Of a stretch of 64,000 nucleotides of DNA, positions 25,944 to 34,958 are shown one piece after another; the stretch's first letter is position 1; the number at the start of each line of letters is the position of its first letter. A model generated the notes under the pieces. The model saw only the letters and a program-made list of their open reading frames with translations, ran no database searches and was not told where the DNA came from. Source of the DNA: Desulfovibrio desulfuricans DSM 642 (lineage in GTDB: Bacteria; Desulfobacterota; Desulfovibrionia; Desulfovibrionales; Desulfovibrionaceae); contig NZ_ATUZ01000002.1 of NCBI RefSeq assembly GCF_000420465.1, positions 1-64,000 on the forward strand, written 5' to 3'. Both the position numbers and the translations under genes were made by a program.

Positions 25944-26831
25944 ATGGAACTGCGCGACCTGCGAACATTCGTCACTCTAGCGTCACTGCTCAATTTTAAC
26001 CAAACGGGGAAGGTCCTGAATGCAGCGCAATCCACCGTATCTATGCGTATTAAGACGCTTGAAGACGAGCTTGATGTTCGCCTGTTCGAGCGGTTGGGCC
26101 GCAAGGTTGTTTTGACGGAATCTGGACTCAAGCTGTTACAGTATGCCAGAAAAATGCTCGAAATAGAGGGGGAAGCCAGGGCTTCTGTCAGTGACAATGC
26201 CGCATCCGGTAACGTGACCATAAAGGTTCCGGAATCTCTGGAATGTCACCGGATGCCCGGCGTTCTGCTTGCGTTTCGGCGCAAGATCCCAACAGGCAGA
26301 GTTCGCATTCTTCCTTGTATCACGGGTAACGTGGCCGAAGATTTGCGCCGGGGGGTGACGGATTTGGCCTTTGTGTTTGCCTACGAGCCGTCAGCACGGG
26401 ATATTAATGCGGCATTTTTGGGCACGGATGAGCTTGTGGCCGTGGCTGCACCGGAGCATCCGTTGGCTGGCATGAAGATGGTGGAACCGGCAGACATCCT
26501 GAAGCATAGCCTCCTGCTGGCGGCTTCAGATTGTAGCTATCGCCGAACGTTTGAAATCTTTTTGTCGGAAACAGCCAACCTGCCCCAACCCTCAGTGGAA
26601 TGTGACTGCGTTGCCGCCGCGATCAGCATGGTTCGCGCTGGTCTTGGCTTGACCATACTTCCCAAAATGGCTGTGCGTGACCACATTGCAGCTGGTGCGT
26701 TGCGGCAGTTGCCGTTGATTGGCGGGCCTTTTGAAACTGGCGTATTCATGCTGTGGCACAAAGATAAATGGCTTTCCCCGTGCTTGCGGGATTTTATGGC
26801 CGTGTGCCGCGAGCACTTGATGCGGGAGTAG
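25944..26831 (+). CDS. LysR-family transcriptional regulator
   Basis: The 295-residue protein has the N-terminal winged helix-turn-helix (FNQTGKVLNAAQSTVSMRIK, then LEDELDVRLFERLGRKVVLT) and a C-terminal substrate-binding domain of the periplasmic-binding type (DLAFVFAYEPSARDINAAFL, VRAGLGLTILPKMAVRD). Length is typical. It probably controls the divergent sulfurtransferase gene and itself; the effector is unknown. Confidence 0.93.
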   Translation: MELRDLRTFVTLASLLNFNQTGKVLNAAQSTVSMRIKTLEDELDVRLFERLGRKVVLTESGLKLLQYARKMLEIEGEARASVSDNAASGNVTIKVPESLECHRMPGVLLAFRRKIPTGRVRILPCITGNVAEDLRRGVTDLAFVFAYEPSARDINAAFLGTDELVAVAAPEHPLAGMKMVEPADILKHSLLLAASDCSYRRTFEIFLSETANLPQPSVECDCVAAAISMVRAGLGLTILPKMAVRDHIAAGALRQLPLIGGPFETGVFMLWHKDKWLSPCLRDFMAVCREHLMRE

Positions 26832-27059
26832 ATCAAGTCCCTGCAGCAAAGTCGCAAAGACTGTTGGGGATGAATTGAAGAATTGGCAATGCGCCGACTG
26901 GGCTATTTGTTCCGCTAGATTTCCACGTAAGTCACAGCTACTATGGGGTCACAAACGGGGTCACAAGCCTTCGTGAACAAAAAATAAATTACAACAATTT
27001 CAGACTGTTGAAATTCCACATATCAAGTGATGCCGAGTCTCCCCTTCACAATCTTTTAA
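26832..27059. other. Intergenic region with a short direct repeat
   Basis: No gene is supported here. GGGGTCACAA occurs twice, at 26945-26954 and 26957-26966. A frame across 26944-27084 is open but has no ribosome site. The sequence may be the remnant of a lost gene or an old integration junction. Confidence 0.35.
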
Positions 27060-27098
27060 GAGTCGTTACAAGCGACAGCCTGTAACGACTCATTTTTT
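27060..27098 (+). terminator. Factor-independent terminator (plus strand)
   Basis: GAGTCGTTACA at 27060-27070 is exactly complementary to TGTAACGACTC at 27081-27091, and ATTTTTT follows. This is a textbook terminator for plus-strand transcripts. The nearest plus-strand gene, LysR, ends about 230 bases earlier, so it serves LysR or an unseen transcript in between. The minus-strand pchA gene ends at 27227, and I see no comparable T-run for it. Confidence 0.8.
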
Positions 27099-27226
27099 AT
27101 ACATAATGGGGATATCCTTCCAAAAATCACAGCAAAAAGTAGTTGCGGGCACTGCTTAGTTTTCTGACGATTCACATTGTTCGATTGAATTTTCTTTTTT
27201 CCATTCCAATAATAACCTCACCGAAT

Positions 27227-28630
27227 TTAAACGCGCATTGGCTTATTTTTTTTCCACTCTGGGCATACCCCGTCCAACATGGTGGAAAATTTTAGCTGCG
27301 TTTCCCGATATTCTTTTTCAGGATCAGAACCAGCCACCAGACCGCAACCGGCAAAAAGTGTTGCGCTTCGTCCGTCGATGATGCCAGACCGTAGCGAGAC
27401 CATAAACTCCCCGTTGCCAAGAGCATCAAGCCAACCTACCGGCCCTGCGTACCAGCCTCGGTCAAAACCTTCATGGGCACGCAAGAATTCCAGCGCACTA
27501 TTACAAGGTACCCCACCCACAGCGGGAGTGGGATGCAGATGTTCAATAATATCAAGAATATTGCATGGATGCATAATCTCACCCTCAAAATGGGTTACTA
27601 GATGTTGCACACTTTTCAGTTTGTGCAGCGAGGGCGAGGCATCCATAGCAATGCATCTGCAGCGCGATCTGAGCGCCTGCGATACGGCCTGCACTACAAA
27701 ATCATGCTCCTGCCGTTCCTTTTCAGAGGCCAACAACCCTTGTCCAAATGCTGCATCCTGAACGGGGTCTTCACTTCGCGGAGCGCTGCCTGCCAGGGCC
27801 ATTGTGCGAAAAACTCCAGCATTTGCGGCAAGGAGAACCTCCGGAGTAGCGCCTATAAAATAAGCCCCCTTTCGCCCAAAAGCGAAAAGCGCAGCTTTGG
27901 GATTGTCCACCTTCAAACGCTGCACAATGGCAGGCACAGTAAATGGCACGTCGGCTTTGACCCGCAGCATACGCGCGGCAACAATCTTTCTGGCCTTGCC
28001 CTGCGAAATATCGCGCAGGGCAGCATGCACCAGAGTATGCCAACGGAGTTTCTCTTTTTCTGACTCAAGTAACACTGGCTGTGCTAAAGGGGCAGACCCA
28101 GCGATTGAATCCCTGTTTTTCCATAAAGAAACCATGCGCTCAAACCTGCCGACCAGATCAGCATGGGGAGGAACGTAATCCGCAGCGACCACATGGCAAC
28201 CGCCGTCTTCCAGATGCAAAACTGCCAGACGAGGTATCGACAGTGCCCCATCCTTAAAATTTTTCCACATTGGCGAAATCTTGCAGGCAGGGTCAAACCG
28301 AAAACCACCCAGCGCAAATGGCGCGATACCGCCTACCACAACAGCCCCATCAATGGCTGCATGCCATTCAACAGAAACCGTGGAAAATCTACGGCTGTTC
28401 TGTCCCAAACACTCCAGGGCGCTCCCCACGCCGAGTATGGATCTGCCCGCAAGCCCAAGCCACAAGCTTACATCATCCTGACGAGAATAGCGGGCAAATA
28501 TAGAAAGCAAATCCGCATGAGGCACAGGTATACTTGCAACTGCAAGCACCGACCGTCCTTCTGCGGATGCTTTCTTGCTCGCGGTGTCCATTGCGAAAAG
28601 CAGGGAATGGCGGATAACGTCAAACATCAT
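27227..28630 (-). CDS. pchA: Isochorismate synthase (PchA-like)
   Basis: The 467-residue chorismate-binding enzyme has conserved segments GKARKIVAARMLRV (with the lysine expected as general base), YFIGATPEVLLAANAGVFRT, LHPTPAVGGVPCNSALEFLR, GWYAGPVGWLDA and LFAGCGLVAGSDPEKEYRET, the last holding magnesium-binding glutamates. It should convert chorismate to isochorismate. Because a separate isochorismate lyase gene precedes it (four-base overlap), it acts as PchA in salicylate synthesis rather than as a one-step salicylate synthase like Irp9/MbtI. A menaquinone-type MenF role is unlikely in this context. Confidence 0.9.
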   Translation of the reverse strand: MMFDVIRHSLLFAMDTASKKASAEGRSVLAVASIPVPHADLLSIFARYSRQDDVSLWLGLAGRSILGVGSALECLGQNSRRFSTVSVEWHAAIDGAVVVGGIAPFALGGFRFDPACKISPMWKNFKDGALSIPRLAVLHLEDGGCHVVAADYVPPHADLVGRFERMVSLWKNRDSIAGSAPLAQPVLLESEKEKLRWHTLVHAALRDISQGKARKIVAARMLRVKADVPFTVPAIVQRLKVDNPKAALFAFGRKGAYFIGATPEVLLAANAGVFRTMALAGSAPRSEDPVQDAAFGQGLLASEKERQEHDFVVQAVSQALRSRCRCIAMDASPSLHKLKSVQHLVTHFEGEIMHPCNILDIIEHLHPTPAVGGVPCNSALEFLRAHEGFDRGWYAGPVGWLDALGNGEFMVSLRSGIIDGRSATLFAGCGLVAGSDPEKEYRETQLKFSTMLDGVCPEWKKNKPMRV

Positions 28631-28944
28631 TCACCCGCCCTGCCCGGCATGTAGGTTTGCCGCCAATGCCCGATCTGCGTGGCAATGTACCAGTCGGTAA
28701 TACGAATAAACAACTTTTCAACAAAGTCTTCCGCAAGCCCGCAATCCCTGGCCCATGCCCGCCTTTGCGCCAGCATGCTTCTTACCCGATCTGGCGCGGG
28801 GATGTCCTCCTCACCCTTTTTGAAAGCAGCAGCCGCTAGGACATACTCCAGGCGGCGACCAAGCAGGTTGACCATTTCTTTATCCAGCAGATCTATTTCA
28901 TAGCGGATATCTTCAAGGCTTGAGCATTCGCCCGGATTTTTCAT
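28627..28944 (-). CDS. pchB: Isochorismate pyruvate lyase (PchB-like)
   Basis: This 105-residue AroQ-fold protein of the chorismate-mutase family shows the PchB pattern: SLEDIRYEIDLLDKEMVNLL, then GRRLEYVLAAAAFKKGEEDI (the lysine on the active-site loop) and FVEKLFIRITDWYIATQIGH. It releases pyruvate from isochorismate to give salicylate, the starter for the assembly line upstream. Its end overlaps the isochorismate synthase gene. AGAGGTG precedes the start, and a Fur-like palindrome lies about 35-55 bases further upstream. Confidence 0.88.
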   Translation of the reverse strand: MKNPGECSSLEDIRYEIDLLDKEMVNLLGRRLEYVLAAAAFKKGEEDIPAPDRVRSMLAQRRAWARDCGLAEDFVEKLFIRITDWYIATQIGHWRQTYMPGRAGE

Positions 28945-28977
28945 GATGTCACCTCTCGAATTTACTCTAATTAAAAA

Positions 28978-29000
28978 TGAAAATGAATTTTCAATTCATT
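28978..29000 (-). promoter_or_regulatory. Fur-like iron box over the pchBA promoter
   Basis: Two overlapping dyads are present: TGAAAAT-GA-ATTTTCA at 28978-28993 and AATGAATTTTCAATTCATT at 28982-29000 (perfect 8-3-8). They resemble the overlapping-dyad structure of Fur boxes, and the TGAAAAT half-site resembles the motif proposed for Desulfovibrio Fur, from memory. A possible -35 element TTGAAA (minus strand, 28989-28994) lies within it, which would let Fur-Fe block RNA polymerase. A 60-codon ORF on the plus strand starting here is spurious. Confidence 0.6.
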
Positions 29001-29107
29001 AAATATTACTACGCCACCGCAGAACAAAAGATCCCACCGGCGTACCCCAAAACTGGTTCGGCCCCATTCCACGCTACTGCCACGAATAACAATCCGCGTG
29101 ATGCAAT

Positions 29108-29145
29108 CTTTTGGCTGGCACATCATGCGACATACCAGCCAAAAG
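29108..29145. repeat. Perfect 11-bp inverted repeat upstream of pchB
   Basis: CTTTTGGCTGG at 29108-29118 is complementary to CCAGCCAAAAG at 29135-29145, with a 16-base loop. It lies between the methyltransferase gene (ending 29275) and the pchBA promoter. It may terminate the long upstream operon, though no T-run follows on the minus strand; it could also be an operator. The rest of 29001-29274 shows no gene. Confidence 0.5.
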
Positions 29146-29274
29146 ACCTGCTATTCTGAGATGATACTGTCCTTCATGCCGTGCATCGCACTACAGAGCA
29201 GTAAAAATCCATGCCGATGGCAATGACGAGGGTGCAATAAGATTCGCATACTCCCGGTGCCGGAGCAGAACAGA

Positions 29275-30015
29275 TTACGCTGGCAGTTTGCGCAGTATAC
29301 CCGAAGGAATAAGTGTATCATCATTTACGGGTTCAAATTCAAAGCCATGGGGGGCCGCCTCCCGCGCAACATCCTTGAGGCTTACAGTCTGCCATGTATA
29401 CTCAGCATGGCTTTCCAGAACTACTTTGCCGTCACGGACAATCTGATATGTGGACACCCATTTTTCACGCTGCTCATCCAGCGGGACACCTTCAGACCAG
29501 GCATGGTAAACATTGCGTCCCATGGGCACTTCCGCCACATGAATCTTTTCAACAGGCTGAGGTTTATCAATCATCATCACGTCAAAAAGCACCAAACCGC
29601 CGGGCGACATATGTTTAGCAAGCCTGCCCCAGAAATTACGCCGGACCGCATCGTCCATAAGACCGATGCAGGCAAGAAACAGCACAGCACGGACTTTTTC
29701 GGGCAGATCAGCGTCTTCAAAGGTTGATGGAATCACGGTAGTTCGCTTTTGCAGGCCTTCTGTCTGCATGATCCGCGATACAAGCACGGCGCGCATAGTC
29801 GGGGAAGGCTCTATGGCAAACATTTCCACATCGGGCAGCACGCGGCCCACGGCAACAAGGCCATGCCCGGTGCCAGAGCCGATATCCAGAACAGCCCCTT
29901 CCACATCCGCAAGACCAGAAAGCGCTTTCAGAAATCCCTTGCGCCGCTGCCACAAATTGCCTGCCATCACGTCATAAAATTCCCCGGCGTCAGCGTACAT
30001 TTCCTTGTTTTCCAT
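29275..30015 (-). CDS. Class I SAM-dependent methyltransferase
   Basis: The 246-residue free-standing methyltransferase has SAM-binding motif I VLDIGSGTGHGLVAVG at about residue 42, an acidic motif II region (MFAIEPSPTMRAVL), and LFLACIGLMDDAVRR as the post-motif segment. AAAGGAG precedes the start. It is the last gene of the metallophore operon, 112 bases after the ABC gene. It may methylate the finished or enzyme-bound product (O-, N- or S-position); the target cannot be read from the sequence. Confidence 0.82.
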   Translation of the reverse strand: MENKEMYADAGEFYDVMAGNLWQRRKGFLKALSGLADVEGAVLDIGSGTGHGLVAVGRVLPDVEMFAIEPSPTMRAVLVSRIMQTEGLQKRTTVIPSTFEDADLPEKVRAVLFLACIGLMDDAVRRNFWGRLAKHMSPGGLVLFDVMMIDKPQPVEKIHVAEVPMGRNVYHAWSEGVPLDEQREKWVSTYQIVRDGKVVLESHAEYTWQTVSLKDVAREAAPHGFEFEPVNDDTLIPSGILRKLPA

Positions 30016-30127
30016 GTTGTCTCCTTTAAATGATTAGAAGCAATTGCCACTACAGGAGCACGACGCAGAAACAAATATTCCGGAACCATCAATATGAAAA
30101 CCGCAAAAACATATTCTGCGCAAAAAC

Positions 30128-31843
30128 TTACCCTCCTTCATTCTGCACTTCCCACATTTTTGCGTACAATCCCGCTGCGTTCATCAGTTCAACATGGGTT
30201 CCGCGCTCAACTATGGCACCTTTGTCCATCACAAAAATGCAGTCTGCATCCTGAATAGTCCAAAGGCGGTGTGCAATCACAAGTGTGGTTTTCTCCCGGC
30301 AAAGATTGGCGAGGGCTTGCTGCACCGCTGTTTCATTTTCCAGATCAAGACTTGCCGTTGCTTCATCCAGAATAAGAACAGGCGCATCTTTCAGAATGGC
30401 CCTGGCAATGGCCAACCGCTGACGTTCCCCGCCTGAAAGCGCTACATCTCCGCTTTCAAGTAGGGTCTCATACCCTTGAGGCAGTTGCAGCACACGCTCG
30501 TGGATGCAGGCCGCCTTGGCGACCTCAATCACCTTGTCCATTGAAGCGTCAGGACGCCCAAGACGGATATTATCCGCAACAGTCATGGGGAACAGAACCA
30601 CATCCTGCAACACCATGCTCACTGTTTCCTGTAGGGTGCGTTCGTCCATATCCCGCAAATCCACATTGCCGATGCGAATTGCCCCACCTTTGACGTCCCA
30701 CAAACGGGCCGTCAGCGCTGCTAGGGTACTTTTTCCAGACCCAGATGGCCCCACCAGGGCGGCCATTTTCCCATTGCCTACCTGAAGTGAAGCATTATGA
30801 ATGACATCCGCACCGCCATAGCTGAATGTCACATGCGACACGTCAATGCCGCCATCCTGCGGCTGTTGCCCCTGATGGGTTTGCGGCATGATCGGTTCAT
30901 CCATAACATCACGGATACGCTGAATGATTGTGCCAACAAAACGCATTTCCGCCAGGTATGGACCAAATTCATTGATTGCCATGGCCAGGCGCAGCGTCAG
31001 CAAAATCACCACAAAAAACGATGCCGGGCTGCCCCCTTGCGCGGCAAATTGCAGACTTGCCACACCAATGGCCACTGCGGCCCCGATAAAGATGACCAGG
31101 CTAAACAGCAGTAATGCAGGGGCAGGCGCCACTTCTGTTTTCATGGATTGATCGCGGTAATCGCGCAGGGATTGCAGTGCAGTTTCGGCACGTTGCCCCA
31201 GAGGGTCGAAAAAGCGCAGATCCCTGGCTCCTGTTATGACCTCAAGCACGTTTACGGAGGCATCTTGCCGCGCTTGGGCTACCTTGGCTGCGGCCCTGTC
31301 CAGCAATCGATACGCCAAGGGCACACTCAGCATGGCGCAAGGCAGCGCCAGCAACAGCACCGCCGCACTGGCCCAGTTGAGCCAGAGCAGCATCAACCAC
31401 AACAGTACGGGCAAGGCTGTTCCGGCCACCACGCAGCCCCAAACCAGGGTTACTATGTCTTGATACATGCTGAACTGCGCGGTTATCAGTTCGGCCCAGG
31501 CCCCGTCCCTTTGCAACAGCACCCGGCCCAATGGCAATTTTGCAAGATGGTTGGCCAAGCCGATTCTGGCATGCGAAACCAACGCGTATGTTGCGTCAAA
31601 ATTGGCGCACAAAGCCTTAACCTTTGCCATGAGTCCCAGCAGAAAACCCACAATCCCCAGTACCGCAACGGCTACCACAGCAGCAAGCGTGTTTCCCCCT
31701 TCCAGCACGTATGGCAAGGCAAACGCTGCCAAAAACCAGGGCAAGGCTTCGGCGCAGGCCCCCAGAGCGCCAAAAAAAATGCCCTGCATCATTTTATCAT
31801 CTCGATGTTCTGTCAGATCAAAACCCAGATATTCCCGAATCAT
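30128..31843 (-). CDS. ABC transporter, fused permease-ATPase (YbtQ-like)
   Basis: The start at 31843 forms an ATGA overlap with the preceding ABC gene and has GGAGAGG upstream. The ~571-residue product has an N-terminal exporter-fold membrane domain (hydrophobic segments such as GIFFGALGACAEALPWFLAA and LLLFSLVIFIGAAVAIGVAS) and a C-terminal ATPase with Walker A GPSGSGKST, signature LSGGERQRLAIA and Walker B VLILDEATASLD. With its neighbour it should form a heterodimer like YbtP/YbtQ, which in Yersinia imports ferric yersiniabactin despite the exporter fold. Export of the product is the alternative. Confidence 0.88.
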   Translation of the reverse strand: MIREYLGFDLTEHRDDKMMQGIFFGALGACAEALPWFLAAFALPYVLEGGNTLAAVVAVAVLGIVGFLLGLMAKVKALCANFDATYALVSHARIGLANHLAKLPLGRVLLQRDGAWAELITAQFSMYQDIVTLVWGCVVAGTALPVLLWLMLLWLNWASAAVLLLALPCAMLSVPLAYRLLDRAAAKVAQARQDASVNVLEVITGARDLRFFDPLGQRAETALQSLRDYRDQSMKTEVAPAPALLLFSLVIFIGAAVAIGVASLQFAAQGGSPASFFVVILLTLRLAMAINEFGPYLAEMRFVGTIIQRIRDVMDEPIMPQTHQGQQPQDGGIDVSHVTFSYGGADVIHNASLQVGNGKMAALVGPSGSGKSTLAALTARLWDVKGGAIRIGNVDLRDMDERTLQETVSMVLQDVVLFPMTVADNIRLGRPDASMDKVIEVAKAACIHERVLQLPQGYETLLESGDVALSGGERQRLAIARAILKDAPVLILDEATASLDLENETAVQQALANLCREKTTLVIAHRLWTIQDADCIFVMDKGAIVERGTHVELMNAAGLYAKMWEVQNEGG

Positions 31844-33636
31844 GCCACCTCTCCCCTGACTCGTTCCATGCCGAGCCTCCATGCGCTTGAACGCGTCTGT
31901 AACTGCCAAAGATTCTGATATACCGCTGAAGAGGTCAGCAAATCTCCATGCGTTCCCTGTTTTTCAAGGGAGCCGTTCACAACAACAAGTGTGGCATGGG
32001 CGTTCTCTATCTCGTTAAGACGGTGGGAGATGGCAAAAACGGTTTTGTCAGTCATCAGGCGCTTCAGACTGCGCGTAATATCCTTTGCGGCAAGGGGATC
32101 AAGATGGGCGGTCGCTTCATCCAAAATCAGGATGGGCGCATTTTTCAGAAATGCCCGGGCAATGGCGATGCGCTGCTGTTCACCGCCTGAAAGCCCCAGC
32201 CCTTTATCCCCCACTGGCGTGTCCAGCCCCAGGGGCATATATTTCAGCATGTCAGCGCAACCAGCAGCATCAATGGCATCTGCAAGTTCGATTTCTGTGG
32301 CGTCAGGCTTGGCAAGCAACACATTCTCTCGGATCGTGCCGTGAAACAAAAAGGCATCCTGAAAAACAATGCTCACAAGTTTCTGAAACTGGAGGATTGG
32401 GATATCGCGAATATCCTGCCCCCCAATGAGAATACGGCCCTGTGAAACATCATCAAGACGCGCCAGAAGTCTGGCCAGTGTTGTTTTTCCTGATCCGGAT
32501 GGACCTGTAACGGCTGTAATGCGGCCTTGCGGCAGGGTGAAGCTGATGTTCCGGAGTATGGAAACCTTCTCTCCAGAACCAGACGCAACGCTGTAGGATA
32601 CATTTTCAAAAACAACTTCTGCACCAGTCACAGGTTTATACGCGGTGGGTTCGGCAAAGGCCGGCAGCGCCATCATATCCCGTATGTGGGCGGCTGCGGC
32701 CTGCAAAAGGCGAAGTGCGGTAAGGCTCATGACCACCTTGGTAAGCGGAAGTAGCATAATTCCGCTGATGGCCGTTGCAAAAACAAGGTCAGCCGTGCCA
32801 AGCGAGCCGTATTCGTGGAGTAGCAGCGCGCATGGCAGAATAACGAGCAAGGGTGACGTCATGGCAAGGCCAAACAACGAATACGGCACGGCGCAGGCTC
32901 GGGTTACCTCGCCCGCCAGCTTGCCAATGGCAAAGATGCTGTCAGTCACTTCGTTGAGAGAGCTTGCCTGCCGGTTAAAGGCCCGCAATGTGGCAAGCCC
33001 CCTGACATAAAATAGAAGCGCCGACGATGCCCGCCCGTCTGCCTGCACCCAGCGCACGAACATCTCTGGAGAAGCCTTGGCGATGCGCACCTGCGCCCAT
33101 GCGCCCAAGGCCAGCATGCTGCACGAAACCATGGCAAGCCGCCAGTCTGCCCAGAGCAGCAGCACGGCGCATATCAGGAACATAAACACGCCAGCAATGG
33201 CATCTGGAATGGTGTGGGCCAAAATACTGTTGAGGCGACCCACTTCATCCATGGCGGCACGGCTCAGCTGAGCGCTTTTTCCTTCAATGGCAGCGGGCAT
33301 GACAGTTTTCATGTGGTCTATCAGGCGGCAACGCAGCCGGCATTCTGAACGGAATCCGGCCAGATGCCCAAGAATGGTTACGGCCCCCTGTATGGCAAAA
33401 CGCAGCAGTATTGCGCCCAGGATTCCCCCGGTCAGCCAGAGCGCCCTGTCTGTTCCGGCCGTGTTCTCAAATGCCTCCCTGGCAATGACCCAAATGAGGA
33501 CAAAGGGCACAATTTCAAGCGCCGCAGCCAGGCAGGCAAGCAGCAGGGTAAGCAGCAGCTTGCCCCTGTCTGGCTGCGCAGCCTGCCAGTATACATAGAG
33601 TGGGCTTTTCCCTGTTTCCTTAACCTGTTCCATCAT
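31840..33636 (-). CDS. ABC transporter, fused permease-ATPase (YbtP-like)
   Basis: This 598-residue protein has six-helix exporter-type membrane segments in the first ~320 residues and a C-terminal ATPase: Walker A GPSGSGKTTLARLL, Q-loop VSIVFQDAFLFHG, signature LSGGEQQRIAIA, Walker B ILILDEATAHLD. It overlaps the carboxylase/reductase gene upstream and its partner ABC gene downstream by four bases each. Heterodimerisation with that partner is inferred from gene pairing, as in ybtPQ and in mycobactin irtAB. Confidence 0.88.
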   Translation of the reverse strand: MMEQVKETGKSPLYVYWQAAQPDRGKLLLTLLLACLAAALEIVPFVLIWVIAREAFENTAGTDRALWLTGGILGAILLRFAIQGAVTILGHLAGFRSECRLRCRLIDHMKTVMPAAIEGKSAQLSRAAMDEVGRLNSILAHTIPDAIAGVFMFLICAVLLLWADWRLAMVSCSMLALGAWAQVRIAKASPEMFVRWVQADGRASSALLFYVRGLATLRAFNRQASSLNEVTDSIFAIGKLAGEVTRACAVPYSLFGLAMTSPLLVILPCALLLHEYGSLGTADLVFATAISGIMLLPLTKVVMSLTALRLLQAAAAHIRDMMALPAFAEPTAYKPVTGAEVVFENVSYSVASGSGEKVSILRNISFTLPQGRITAVTGPSGSGKTTLARLLARLDDVSQGRILIGGQDIRDIPILQFQKLVSIVFQDAFLFHGTIRENVLLAKPDATEIELADAIDAAGCADMLKYMPLGLDTPVGDKGLGLSGGEQQRIAIARAFLKNAPILILDEATAHLDPLAAKDITRSLKRLMTDKTVFAISHRLNEIENAHATLVVVNGSLEKQGTHGDLLTSSAVYQNLWQLQTRSSAWRLGMERVRGEVA

Positions 33637-34958
33637 GCATCCTTTTTGCGGAAAATTCTGAACTGCCGCTCACCGATTTCATTACGAAGAACCATATCTT
33701 CAATGCCTTCGTCAGCGGTACTGGCGTTGCACAGGATTGCTATTTTTCCCACATGGTCGCTGTTCAGCATTGCAACGGCATCATCAAAGCGTTCCAGCGG
33801 AAAGGCGCTGCTCAGTTCTGGCATAATCACGCCCCGGCAGATCAGGTCGTTTGCCCGCGCGGCCTCATTCCACGAAGCGCAGTGCGAACCAATGATACGT
33901 TTGCCATACATCCACAGGTATCTGTTATCGTAAAGATGCTCGTAACCCGTTGTTGACCCGCAGGTCACAATGCGCCCCCGGTTGGCCGCCACCAGAACGC
34001 TGGCGTAAAAGGTTGCGCGCCCAGGATGTTCAAAAACCACATCTGGCGCCCGCCCCTGGTTTGCCTGCAAAACATCCCGGCGAAAGCGAACCAGCCTGCG
34101 CATGTTTGGGGTACCATCCGCGTTCACAAAGTTGTTTTCCGCATTGGGCCGCACAATCACCGCCGTGCAGCCGAGAGCGCGCACAAGTTCGGCCTTCTCC
34201 TCCGTTGAGACAATGCCGACGGGCGTTGCGCCAGCCCGCAACGCGTACTGTACCGCCATGCTGCCTATGCCGCCGCTGGCCCCCCAAACAAGAACGCTTT
34301 CGCCAATCTTGATCTGGGCGCCGTTGGGAGAAACCAGCATACGGTACACGGTGGAATTTCCTCCGGTCAGCACTGCGGCTTCTGCCCATGAAAGATGTTT
34401 GGGTTTGGGAAGCACCTGCGTGGCGCGTATGAGGCAATAGTCCGCAAAAGCGCCAAAATTGGTTTCATAGCCCCAAATGCGGCTTTTTTCATCGTACAGG
34501 TAATCCTCAATGGCCTGTGGGGATTGGTGATCAAAAACCACGGGGAAAACCACAATATTATCGCCAGGCTGGCAGTTTTTTACGCCATCCCCAACGCTGA
34601 CAACAACGCCAGCCCCATCGCTGCCCATGATTTGGTAATCCAGGTTGTGGCGCACGGCATCAGGATCAAGCTTGGCGAATCTTCCCAGCCGGTCAAAGGT
34701 GCTGACAGGGTGTCTACGCAGCGCCCAAAGAGTATTGTAGTTCATTGCGCCAGCCATAACCTTGACCAGCACCTCGCCCGGACCGGGCTTGGGAACAGGA
34801 ACGTCATGTTCAACATGGATTGCGGCTCTCAGCCTTTCATCCTCATCCGCAATGGACATTAATTTTTCATCTTCCGCCTTGTAGAGCACCACAGCGCGCA
34901 TTGTTGCGGGCGCTTCATGGCGGTAAACAGATTGCGTTTCAGCCTGCAAGCTACTCAT
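33633..34958 (-). CDS. Crotonyl-CoA carboxylase/reductase-like enzyme (extender-unit supply)
   Basis: The 441-residue medium-chain dehydrogenase/reductase is of the Ccr type: MAGAMNYNTLWALRR, IWGYETNFGAFADYC, PKPKHLSWAEAAVLTGGNST, nucleotide-binding VLVWGASGGIGSMAVQ, VFEHPGRATFYASVL and a C-terminal NSDHVGKIAILCN. The asparagine (NYN), glutamate (GYET) and histidine (FEHPGR) positions known to hold CO2 in Ccr all appear present. Ccr reduces and carboxylates crotonyl-CoA to ethylmalonyl-CoA, and paralogues make other alkylmalonyl units for polyketides. It overlaps the type II thioesterase gene, so it is made with the megasynthases. Confidence 0.85.
   Translation of the reverse strand: MSSLQAETQSVYRHEAPATMRAVVLYKAEDEKLMSIADEDERLRAAIHVEHDVPVPKPGPGEVLVKVMAGAMNYNTLWALRRHPVSTFDRLGRFAKLDPDAVRHNLDYQIMGSDGAGVVVSVGDGVKNCQPGDNIVVFPVVFDHQSPQAIEDYLYDEKSRIWGYETNFGAFADYCLIRATQVLPKPKHLSWAEAAVLTGGNSTVYRMLVSPNGAQIKIGESVLVWGASGGIGSMAVQYALRAGATPVGIVSTEEKAELVRALGCTAVIVRPNAENNFVNADGTPNMRRLVRFRRDVLQANQGRAPDVVFEHPGRATFYASVLVAANRGRIVTCGSTTGYEHLYDNRYLWMYGKRIIGSHCASWNEAARANDLICRGVIMPELSSAFPLERFDDAVAMLNSDHVGKIAILCNASTADEGIEDMVLRNEIGERQFRIFRKKDA

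Noticed and set aside
27227..28630. Single-step salicylate synthase (Irp9/MbtI type)
   Set aside because: A separate PchB-type lyase is encoded directly upstream with a four-base overlap, so the two-enzyme PchA/PchB route is the better reading.
28977..29159. 60-codon plus-strand ORF upstream of pchB
   Set aside because: Its start lies inside the Fur-like palindrome, it has no ribosome site and the peptide resembles nothing. It would also conflict with the pchBA promoter.
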